Assembly: GCA_009792885.1 (NCBI GenBank)
Contig: WMCF01000018.1
Coordinates: forward strand, 5,334,253-5,398,252
From: Eremophila alpestris peregrina
Taxonomy: Eukaryota > Chordata > Aves > Passeriformes > Alaudidae
DNA length: 64,000 nucleotides
Reading direction: 5' to 3'
This document shows, piece by piece, positions 34,971-44,210 of this stretch; the stretch's first letter is position 1; each line of letters opens with the position of its first letter. The notes beneath the pieces were generated by a model. It saw nothing but the letters and a program-made list of their open reading frames with translations. It ran no database searches and was not told the DNA's origin. A program made the position numbers and the translations under genes.

Positions 34971-36703
34971 CCAATCTTCCCAACATCTTGAAAGCTGTGC
35001 TGAGGGATAAGGAGGGAAATTAACACACTTAGGAAAGGAAAATCATTGCTGCAAGTTATTAACATGTAAATCAGCTTTCATTAATGTGTTCTGCCAGGAC
35101 TTTAACCTAGAACCACCTCATTGCCATTGTCTGACCACATCTCTGTGGGCCCAAAGTGACAAAAGGGAAGATTACTAAATCTGGCTTCCTTTTTCTCATT
35201 TCCTTTTTTGGCTTATAGGGTTTTTTTTTTTTAATATAGAAACCCATCCCAGCCTGGAAGGCATGTAGTAACTTCTTTTGTGCATCAAATAAGCATCTAA
35301 CTTCTTCTATGTCGTAAAATAAAATCAAAAGAAACTGAACCACAAAAACATACTGTTAGAGTGTTTGGATGAAAGCAAGGGGTTTCAGAGTTAAGTGCTT
35401 CATGTCCTTTAACTCAATCCCATTGTGTCTAGAGAGATGATTGCATTTTGCAGCACTTTGCTGTGTGATCATTTCCATCCCTGCAATCCCAAACACAATG
35501 GGGTGAATTAAGACTGCAGGAGAAGTATTAACTACTTGTTGCTGTGGGTGCTGTCAGACAATCTGACTGTGTAATAAGTTGCTGGAAAAAGACATTCAAA
35601 CTGCTGAGAAAAGTCAGGGCTTGGGAAGTCCCCAGGGGGTCCAGTGTGCTGCTTAATACCAAAAAAAAATTAATATGAACAACTGACAAAATACTACAGC
35701 ATTGCCCTATTTCTACTCTTTTTTTTCCTTGAATTGCATCTTTCATATCACCATCCCTCAAGCAACAGAAGTGTGAAGTGAATATTTTATACATATCCTT
35801 ATACACAAAAAATTACATACATAATACATTATAGTTCCTTTTACTTCCATACATAATACCCCACGTGGTAATTTCTTTTCCAGAAAAGGACTTGTGAGAA
35901 AATGGCAAGTCTATTCTGGGTTGTGACTGTAGGCAACATGTTACTAAACCTCTTGCCATCACAAATTGAATGTAAAAGAAGCTGTGCACCAGTTCCCCAT
36001 AATAAAGTGCATTGTTGGTTTTGGGGTTTTTAAATAAACTCTCACGTGTAGTTTGTTATTTCTGGAGTTGTTGACAGCAGTTGCAAGGGCTGCAAAAGCT
36101 CTGTGATCAATTCTGACAAAAGGAAGCCAGTGTTGGGTGTGGTTCATCAGAGATCACAGTGGTCCTATTGCTGACCAAAACTGCTTCAGTCTGCAACACA
36201 TGCCAGAACATTTGCCTGATTAGATATTCCTGTGGGCTACAAAGAGGCTGAGAATGACCCTGATGTCTCTGAAGAGCTCAGTCAAGAGATTTCTTTTCCA
36301 CAGTGATGGATATCATAAAGCTGGATATGTGGGGAATCATGGTGGATGTGAAAGTGGCCATGTGAGCTCCGAGATGTGGAGAACAAGTCAAGGCTACACA
36401 TGGCCCAAAGAAGGCTGGTGGAAGGGAGCACTACTGGAAACTCAGCACAAAACCTTCATGCAGCTGTTCCCAAAATCTGTCTCCTCAATGCGTTTTTACA
36501 ACCTGAAGCAATGGCTTGAATTTCAGCATGTACCACTCACCCAGAAGTCATCCCACAGTCTCAGAAAATCAGACTGCAGGTTTGATGTCAAATTTATTAT
36601 TATTTCTAGCATGAAGCATAGTCTGAGTTCCCTCTAGCCTTGAGACTCATTTGTGTGACTTTGGATACTGAGGCATGGGGAGATTAAGTGACTTTGTCAG
36701 TGA

Positions 36704-36743
36704 CTTTCATTACTCAGGTGGGTCTTTCATTACTTTCATTACT
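36704..36743. repeat. three copies of CTTTCATTACT
   Basis: The 11-mer occurs at 36704-36714, 36724-36734 and 36733-36743. The second and third overlap by two bases. Probably a local slippage product. Confidence 0.6.
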
Positions 36744-37069
36744 GTGGTAGGTCCAGGAATTAGACCTTGATGTTGAGCATTCAGAGGAGTACTTTTCTTC
36801 CCTAATAACTGAGTGGTAATACACTGCATTCTTATTTGGAAGAATCACATTTGATTTTCTTTTCTTTCATCTCCAGAGAAAGGAGTGCTCTGGAGTCTGA
36901 GCAGGCAGCCTCTGAAAGTACATGAGCCACTATTTCTGTCAATTAACAGAGGAATGGAAAATGTCCACTCTGACATACACATTTAAAGCAAGGGGTGAAA
37001 TAGTAGGGAATACTGCAAGCTAATTGTTCCCATGTGAACTATTTTTCCCAATGACTTTTTCTTGTGCTT

Positions 37070-37330
37070 CTTTTACAGATTGAATTCAACTGCTCTTTAA
37101 GCACGTGCCCTATAAAAAGGGCATAATGGCCGAGCTGAGAATAAACATAAAAAATGTGAATAATTTTAAAATAAGCAGGCAGCCATCATTAATTCACTTG
37201 GTACTCATTACAGTAATATTAATAATGACTTATGCATTAGGTATTAATATAGTCTTCAAATTAAAAAGCTGGGGCTTTTCTAATTTTATTTCAAGAAAAA
37301 TATTTGATACTTCAAACTTCACCTATACTG
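37070..37330. promoter_or_regulatory. candidate AT-rich regulatory block
   Basis: Dense TAAT-type cores (CATCATTAATTCACTTGG near 37183, CAGTAATATTAATAATG near 37211, GCATTAGGTATTAATAT near 37234), with a CCTATAAAAAGG palindrome-like motif near 37110 that resembles a stretched CArG/TATA element. No transposon signature. Clustering of homeodomain-type sites suggests a developmental enhancer, by inference. Confidence 0.28.
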
Positions 37331-38490
37331 CCTAGTTTACAAATCTTTTAGAAGAAAATAAATCATCTGTAAGGTGAGCAGTGAGCTACGAAGTTTTTTA
37401 GTCTCCAGCCTACACCCCAGTTTACCCTACATGTAAACCAGGGTAAGAGCAATGAGAACATTTTTATTCAATGTAAATTCTTTGGGGAATAAACATGTTT
37501 AATAATGAGTACTATCATGTGTGTATTGCTGAAGTTCTTAATTTGCCTCCAATTAAGCCTAAGATTTCTGAGGATACTTTAACTGATCTGACTTTCAGGC
37601 ACAATAAACTATTAAAAGCCAAAAGTAAAACCAGAATTCTGCTTCTGGACATGATAGAAAACCAATTGGAAATGGCTCGAAAGGGAATGGCCTGCACAGT
37701 CTTCACTCTTTGTCTGGTCTGACTAGCCCTCCAGGAAGTCTCTGTGGTTTTATAAAATAGGTTTATATACTCATTAGTGTTTAATAGACTGTATTTTTCA
37801 GCAGTAGTTTTATTTTACTGTTGAGATCAGTAATATAACTCCTAAAAATTCAGCCATGGATCAGCATAAGTAAAACCTGCTGTTGCAAAAGGCTCATTTT
37901 ACTAAAAGAACAGCTATTCCTCTTGGAAAAGGAGAATACAAAATAGTTGGGGCATCATCGTGCACCTTTTAACCTGAAAAAAGCATCCTCATTTTTGGCC
38001 CAGGTTTCATGTGACTTGAGATGGGCTGGGAATCCACTGTGCTGATGGGTGACACCTGAAGGGTGTGACTTGGGGCACTGAGCTGTGCCCTGTCCCCTGT
38101 TTGGGTGCACGTGTGCTGTCAGTCTGTTCCTCCCTCTCCCTGGCAGGACTTGCAGGGATTTTGGCAGCACGCACCCAACAGCTGCATCACCTCCATGCTG
38201 CTGTGCAAGCCCCATGCTGAGGCAGCACAAGTGCCACCAGTGACCCCATTCACCACCCACTCTGGGGCTGGTCACCCCTTCCTGGTCCCCAGAAAGGTGT
38301 GGCCTGCCATGGCTGCCTGTCCCCTGCCCAAGTTATATTTTTTCCCTTATTTTCTTATATTTTTTTTCACATGCACATTCTTCAGGCATTGCCCTGTAGT
38401 GCATAACCATTCTCCATGTTTGCACTCTGGGGGACAGTGTCAGACATGAGCCAGGATAACAAATAACTTGTTTTTCCCATTGTTCTTAAA
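37331..38490. other. unassigned noncoding DNA
   Basis: No gene recognised. The 75-codon plus-strand frame at 37495-37722 contains a Lys/Arg/Leu-rich part but no domain I can name, and no splice-site pair that would make it an exon. The interval 38000-38330 is GC-rich with frames on both strands (114 + and 106 -), neither recognisable. Confidence 0.4.
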
Positions 38491-38496
38491 AAGATT

Positions 38497-38535
38497 GGGA
38501 GGAGGGGTGGCGATGGGGGGAAGGGGAGGAAGGGG
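38497..38535 (+). other. G-quadruplex-forming motif
   Basis: Five G-runs on the plus strand (GGG 38497-38499, GGGG 38504-38507, GGGGGG 38515-38520, GGGG 38523-38526, GGGG 38532-38535) are separated by loops of 4, 7, 2 and 5 bases, well inside the usual G3+N1-7 rule. It sits in an otherwise AT-rich area just left of the candidate regulatory block at 38630. Confidence 0.85.
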
Positions 38536-38629
38536 ACAACAAAACATACAGCTTTATTCGGTCCCTAAACAACAACAAGAAAAAATCAAAAGGAGTAGCT
38601 GCTACTGCTCAGATTAAATCCAAACTGTC

Positions 38630-39110
38630 TGTTAAACCTCTAATTATCAGCTTGCCTTGTGGGTAAAATGGTACCATTCAATTATTGTTTTTTGTTCGCT
38701 TGTCAGCTGAAAAAAACATATTATCACTGCTTTTCAAACTGGCAAAAAGAGCAGAAATTCTGCAAATTGCTTTCTAAACATAGTTACTTTAAACCTAATA
38801 CTTCTCTGCAGCATGTCAGCAATTGTATAATGCAATGTTCATGCAAATTGTATTTAATGTAGGTATTCCAATTATTTGTTTTACATTATGTAATTTTGGT
38901 GAAATTGTTTCCTTTGTTGCCACGTTACGTGTGGCATGTTAGACTTAGCATGGTAAAAATAAATACACACATACAGACTTGCCTGCACACATTTTATCAA
39001 GCTGCTGTAAAAATAAGCAGTAATTGTCAGATGATAATTCTCTGCAACCACGGTGAGGTGAGAAATAAAACCACTTTTTCAAGAATAATCTCAGGACTGA
39101 TTTCACTTGA
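38630..39110. promoter_or_regulatory. candidate developmental enhancer-like block with octamer
   Basis: About 480 repeat-free bases with many recognisable factor-type motifs. They include a perfect octamer ATGCAAAT (38841-38848) preceded by CAATG/ATTGT Sox-type cores, a CAGCTG E-box near 38704, TAAT cores (TTCAATTATTGTTTTTTG near 38677), a CGTTACGTGTGG segment with two CpGs near 38922, and AAGCAGTAATTGTCAGATG near 39014. This density is typical of conserved developmental enhancers. Frames on the plus strand (67 and 94 codons) look like chance. No target gene is visible. Confidence 0.32.
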
Positions 39111-40389
39111 CAGTTGTTCTATGTATTTATTTACTTGCTTACTTAATCTTGGAGGGTGCAAGTGTCTAGGGCATCCTTGATCAATTTATTTCCCCTTTGC
39201 TTGTGTGTGGTGCTGGCAATCTCTAACACACCCTCCCAGCCACTGCAGGAAACACGAGGGCTCTCTTACTCAGCTGGAATGACTGAAGCACTGCTACTCC
39301 TTTGATAAAACTCATGACACATTTACATCCAAGTTGGCTGGTAGATTTTGGATATTTCAGTTCCTCAGCTTTCCATTTTTCCATTCACACTGTGTGAAAT
39401 CTATTTTACTGAAGCAGAGGCAGCTCAGGAAATATTTCTGATGGAGGGTGTTAAAACCTCCCCTTACCCTCCCTGATTTTTTCCCTCCAAACAGCCCTGT
39501 GAGTAATCTCTGACATAAGCTGGGATCTGTAACACCATCACTGGTGGCAAATAAATACCAATTTCTGCTGAGCTCCTAACTTGAGAGCAATTCATCTTCC
39601 CAAGGTGGGCTGAGAGCTGGCTCTAGTTTAGCCTATTTGTGTCATATATTGCTTCTGCCATTCCATGGGACCCTGCAGGCAGGGATTCCAGGAAATTGCT
39701 TTCTTTGACCAAAATGGAGACTTTCAAAATAAAATGGCATATCTTAAGATAGAGGTCTGGACCTTGCAAAAGGTAAGCAGCATCTTCCTGCTCACAGTGG
39801 AAAACTTCCATGGGTTAATTTGCAAAAATAAAGCTACGCCTATCTCACACTGCTTGAGCCAGGTCTTACTCTCCCTTTCTAATGTTAGAGACAGTAATAT
39901 ATTTATTTTGAGATTAATCTGGCATTCTCCTGCAATGCTGCTTTAAAAAGCTACCAAGAAAATTTTCAGTTAATGGACATAATCTATTATTCATCTTTTT
40001 TTATGGGAAGAAATACTTTCCTGAAAAAAAACCTCAGTGCTTGACTTGCCAGAAAGAACACACATGCCTTAGGCAAGTGGTTGAGAGAGTATTTCAAGGT
40101 TGGTTTAACCCCCAGGTGGGCTTTATATCAGCTCTCACAACGCTGCCACGCGATGTGTTTTGCCTGGACAAAGCACAGCAAAGCAGGAGCACACACAGAG
40201 TTTCCCCAAAGTTTCCTGATGGTTGCCTGTCCTCACCCCGAGACAAATGATGGTTCGACTTGTATTGACTGAGAAGGGTCAGAGGCACTGAGCTCCAGCG
40301 AGGCCAGGCAGGGCTGGGGAGTCACACCTCATTAGTAGGCACGCAGGTAGCAGAGCTTTAGATTTGTTTCAGGCCCCTCACAAAGGTGC
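39111..40389. other. unassigned noncoding DNA
   Basis: No gene or transposon recognised. From about 40138 on, CpGs become more frequent than the local norm (for example GCCACGCGATG near 40144), leading into the next candidate block. Confidence 0.4.
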
Positions 40390-40700
40390 CTTGACAGTTT
40401 GAGTTATGCTGACAGCCTCCCCTCAAAGGGAAAGAGAGTGTCAGGCAAGAGAGATGAAACATGTTTCACTGTCACCCTCCACACAGCCTAAATGGATGGC
40501 CCAGCATCTCGCCATCAGCGACGTTCCCATCTGGGGAAAAAATGGAAGAGTTGAGTTTGATGTTATAAATCACCATAATTTGTTACAATTTCCAAAGACA
40601 AATATGACAGGGTGGAATTACTTTGCAGTGCTGAGACAGTCATTTGCAGAACCCATAAACTGCCAGTATAAATCTGAGGACGAGATATATTTAATCTGAA
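40390..40700. promoter_or_regulatory. candidate regulatory block, long open frame
   Basis: Repeat-free segment with retained CpGs (TCTCGCCATCAGCGACGTTC near 40506) and AT-rich motifs (ATAAATCACCATAATTTG near 40565). A 97-codon plus-strand frame spans 40406-40699. Its peptide resembles no family I know, and a coding exon is not supported by clear splice signals. Regulatory DNA is the likelier reading. Confidence 0.25.
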
Positions 40701-41679
40701 GAAGCAGATATCATCTCAGTATATACTGTGTTTACCAAGAACTTAGCTGCAATGATACAGGTTGCTCATTTTATTTTAACCTTTAAAACAAAAAATACTA
40801 TTTTATAAAAGCCCTAATGAAGGAGAAGGATTTTTTTGGTGTATTTTGTACTTTCTCTATCAAAAAGCAGAAACACTAATTATGTCCTCAAAAACAAAAA
40901 ATGCAAGGCTCATTGTTGACAACAGAAATATTTTGTGGGTTGTGAGTGGGATTCCAGAGAGAGACACAATGCATTGCTACATGTTCAGGATGCCTTTTCA
41001 CATTTGCTCCTGTTTAGCAGCTCTTAAATCAACAACCCCCCCAATCTAGTATTCCTTTTGGAAATGTCCAGATCACAAGCATTGCTTCCAAAAGCTGCAT
41101 CTTGGAACTTTTTATTCTCCCTTCATTGCTGATGGCATAGGCTGAAAAGGCATTTTGAAGACAAGTTGTTTTAAAAAAGCAGAGCTGAAGTTGTTGCCTT
41201 GCCATATTTACGTGGTCACAGTCTAGGTCATGAATTTTGTGTCCTCTATAACAAACACCAATTCAGGTGACACATGGAAAGGAATGAGAGTGTTCAAAGT
41301 GTAGAAACTGAAGACAAATTTGCTAATCATTGCCTTTGGGGGTGAGTTGCTTAACCAGTCTGTACCATGATTTACCCTCACATAAGAGGAGGACATTGCC
41401 AGCCTTCCTCACTCCTGTAAAATTATTTCAGTGGCCCATGAGTAAAATGATCTCCAAAGAAAAGTGCAAAGTCCTTTTTAACAATATCTACTTTAATCAC
41501 AATATTTTTGTTTCCCAGGTGAAAGAATGATGGCATAGTGTGAATGTTTCTTTTTTTTAACATCCTAAAAAGAGACAGATGTCTAAATGCTGATTTGGCA
41601 CTTACATAGATAACCCTTCCCAAAGCCCTGGCATTTTACTTCCATAAATCCCAGTATTTTTATATCAGTGAGTAGTTGA
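40701..41679. other. unassigned AT-rich noncoding DNA
   Basis: No gene or mobile element recognised. Short open frames only. Confidence 0.45.
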
Positions 41680-41950
41680 TGATATGTTCACCCATTCCGC
41701 AGTCGGGTGTTATCAGGAGAGAGATGAAACACATTTTGGTGTTGCAGTTGCTACTGAATAAATCAAACCTTGGTGATGCAGTGTGATGGTATGAAAATCT
41801 CACAGCCTGCAAAGTCAGTCATTCATATGTGAGGAAACTGGATCACTCTCCTCAAAACACGCTCTTAGCCGGAGCTCTCAATATGTCAGCTCGCTGTTCT
41901 GGAAGGAACTGGCAGGTGTTTTGAGCTTGTCAAAATGAAAGTAACTTTAG
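41680..41950. promoter_or_regulatory. candidate regulatory block with retained CpGs
   Basis: Several isolated CpGs (CATTCCGCAGTCGGG near 41694, ACGCTCTTAGCCGGAGCTC near 41859, CAGCTCGCTG near 41888) persist in otherwise AT-leaning, repeat-free DNA, together with TATCAG and TGAATAAATCAAA motifs. This looks like sequence held by selection, but no function can be read. Confidence 0.25.
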
Positions 41951-41961
41951 TATGATTTAAG

Positions 41962-41980
41962 AAAAAAAAAAAAAAAAAAA
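41962..41980. repeat. poly(A) tract, 19 bases
   Basis: An uninterrupted run of 19 A, the longest homopolymer noticed. The DNA on its left is not recognised as a retroposon body. Confidence 0.9.
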
Positions 41981-42079
41981 GGTTTTACTGCTGCCTTTCC
42001 CTGTTCCTGTTGTCCTTTGGATGGGGTTAAGCTTGTTTGAGCCCTTCATGATGTGGTAAGATCTAACACTGCACTCTGC

Positions 42080-42240
42080 CTGCAGTAATTGCCTTCACGA
42101 GTTTCACCTTTGTTGCTAATTTCCTGAGCTCTGCACTTGTCAGTGCATCTAATACATAGCCATGATAATGGGAGATTTATTGTCATGTTTGTGTTACCAT
42201 TGTGTTTACCTCCAAAAGAGGAGCTAATATGAGTGGCTGC
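42080..42240. promoter_or_regulatory. candidate regulatory block
   Basis: Repeat-free stretch with GTAATTGCC, TTGTTGCTAATTTCC, CATAGCCATGATAATGGG and TGTGTTTACC (forkhead-type) motifs. Adjacent DNA at 42360-42480 has a similar texture. Inference from motifs only. Confidence 0.22.
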
Positions 42241-43496
42241 TACCCATGAAAAGTGAGGTGTGTTTCCAAAAGGCTGCTTGTGTCAGGAATACACCACTGG
42301 CATGTCTTTGCCAATGCTCAGAGGCTTGCAGTGGGTTTGTAATCCTGCTTTAGACAATGAAAATCACTTGAGCAAAAGGGAAGAGTATCCTTTTTTCTGC
42401 TGAAATGATGTATAAATATTATGGGAAAGCTCCTTCAGTCTGACTGCGCAGGTAGCTTCTGCTCTGCTTCTGAATGTGCTGTGTTTTTCACACCTTTTGT
42501 AAAGACCCACTGTCTCTGTTTAGAGGAAAATAAGTTAAAATATCACCGTAGAAAAATAAACACCTGAGTTCCATCATGAGGCTGAGTTTAACACAGGACA
42601 GGTTCAAAAATGTTTCCTACAGGTATTCAGTACAGAAGGAAATAAGCAATTCAGCATCTCACTGGTCAGCACCAATTTACTACCTCAATGAGTAGAACTG
42701 GAAGAGAAATTAAGAAGGCACTGATACACAAAACATACTGTGAGCACGGAGACATCTGCTCAACCAAACACCAAGGAATCAGGTGGGCAGGAGTCACACC
42801 TTGTTTGGACTGCCTGAGTGATGGTCAATAACCACTTCACCCCCAGCGCAGTGGTGTGGGGTGAGAGGAGCAGGGCAGGGTCTGTGAGTGCCCCCAGCAC
42901 CTGCAGACTCCACTAGCAGGGGCTGGTGAAGAGCAGCTAGTGTTTGCACAGCAGATTAGTTCCTTTCAGAAAAAAAAGAAAAAAGAGTTTAGGAGAGGAG
43001 ATGGCACTGCTGGGTGTGCCTGTGCAGGGTGGGATGGAGATTTTCAGTTCTCCTGGAGGGAACTAGGATTGAGAGAGACTCAAAGAGGAATGGAAACATT
43101 AAGAGTTTTGTGAGTTTGTCTAAATTTCCTCACTGTTTTTCCTCTGCACTGACCTTCAAGTCTTACCAAAACAATCCTGAAAAGCTTTCAATCCATTTTG
43201 CTGTGAGTGCTCGCCAAGGAAAGTGGCTGGACATTTCTCTGTGCGACGGGAGGGAGATGTAATCACTGGCTGGGGCACCCCGAGGTGCTGCACAGCCGAT
43301 AATGGAAGGTGATAAAGGGCAGCAATGCCTTTCTCCAGCAGAAAATGCCACTTTTCTAAGTGCCACCAGCCTGCACACTGCTGTGCAAGCTGTTCCCCTG
43401 CCATGCCCTCCTCTCTGCCCCCCAGGGCTCAGATAACCTTTAACTCTCCGGTTGTCTCTGGGGGTTTTTTTTGTTCTTGACGTCTTCAGTATTTTA

Positions 43497-43512
43497 ACAA
43501 CAACAACAACAA
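43497..43512. repeat. (AAC)5 microsatellite
   Basis: Five AAC units. It codes the leucine run at the end of a spurious minus-strand open frame. Confidence 0.85.
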
Positions 43513-43869
43513 AGTCCTTGCAGTTGTATCACTTCCTGCAAGCTGTTGTGAGACCTTGTAAAGCTGCTTCAGGCGTGGAAATGGTTCACAGGCAATGTCA
43601 ACAAGGGGAAGAGGGAGCTGTGAGAGAGACTGGGGAGAAGTACGTGAACTGCTGCCAGCATTTTCCTGAGCAGCCGGGGTGAGAAAGTCTTGTGAAGTGT
43701 TGCTGGTTGATGTCTGCTGCTTTACCAGCTCCTGCTGGTCTTGCTGGCAGGGGCATCGTTTCAGTGACTCAGTCACCTGCTTAGTGATCTCCTGATCTTC
43801 CTGCATTTGTGTTCCTGTGCCACCATATGTTCTGCTTCTCTTACCAGTTCTCACCACAGCAAGCTGTAA

Positions 43870-43902
43870 TGTACCCCAGGTTTGATGGGGGTACATCAAA
43901 CC
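43870..43902. repeat. two overlapping, mutually exclusive inverted repeats
   Basis: TGTACCCC (43870-43877) pairs with GGGGTACA (43888-43895). GGTTTGATG (43879-43887) pairs with CATCAAACC (43894-43902). The second hairpin's left arm lies in the loop of the first and its right arm overlaps the first's right end, so the two structures cannot form together. Arms of 8 and 9 bases are individually within chance. Confidence 0.6.
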
Positions 43903-44140
43903 AGAGGCAGTGCATAATGTCATTTCTTAGGCCTTATTATTTTTGAAATAATTGTATAATTTTTCGATTGGGAACAATCTGCAGGATTAAGCAAGGGCCT
44001 AGAATAACAGCTGGATTTTTTTTTTTTCCTTTTCCTGTTGTGCCCCTGTATGAAGATGAATAAGCACACACTCTGTGCCCACATTTTTTATGATAAGACA
44101 ATTGTAACCATCTTTGTTGTGCTCTGGCAGCTCTGGTTGG

Positions 44141-44210
44141 TAGAATGGTTAGGGTTGGAAGGAACCTTAAAGATCTAGTTCCAACTTTCCCCTTAATAAT
44201 AGACAATGGG
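44141..44210 (-). mobile_element. short CR1 3' scrap
   Basis: TAGAATGGTTAGGGTTGGAA, GGAACCTTAAAGATC and TAGTTCCAAC are the complement of the CR1 3' terminal blocks. About 70 bases are left, with a small deletion in the GATCATCTAG part. Minus-strand orientation. Confidence 0.85.

Larger units (their letters stand above)
34331..37069. other. unassigned noncoding DNA
   Basis: No gene or transposon recognised. It holds two inverted repeats (34725-34748 and 34938-34970), a T-rich run near 35220 and a small direct repeat at 36704-36743. The plus-strand frame of 127 codons at 36254-36637 resembles no protein known to me. Confidence 0.42.
42241..44140. other. unassigned noncoding DNA
   Basis: No gene supported. 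A minus-strand frame of 145 codons (43486-43923) is the longest on that strand. Its product is rich in Gln, Ser and Thr, ends in a leucine run coded by an (AAC)n simple repeat, and matches nothing I recognise. GC-rich bits at 42780-42930 and 43250-43450 are unassigned. Confidence 0.4.

Noticed and set aside
36254..36637. 127-codon plus-strand open frame
   Set aside because: No recognisable domain, and no clear splice sites or conservation evidence; frames of this length occur by chance in 64 kb.
37110..37122. CCTATAAAAAGG as a CArG box
   Set aside because: The A/T core is eight bases instead of six, so it does not fit the SRF site; kept only as a motif within the candidate block.
42910..42930. 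CTCF-like site at CCACTAGCAGGGGC
   Set aside because: Two core positions disagree with the CTCF consensus.
43486..43923. 145-codon minus-strand open frame
   Set aside because: Low-complexity Gln/Ser/Thr-rich product whose end is coded by an (AAC)n repeat; no domain, no splice context and no family match.
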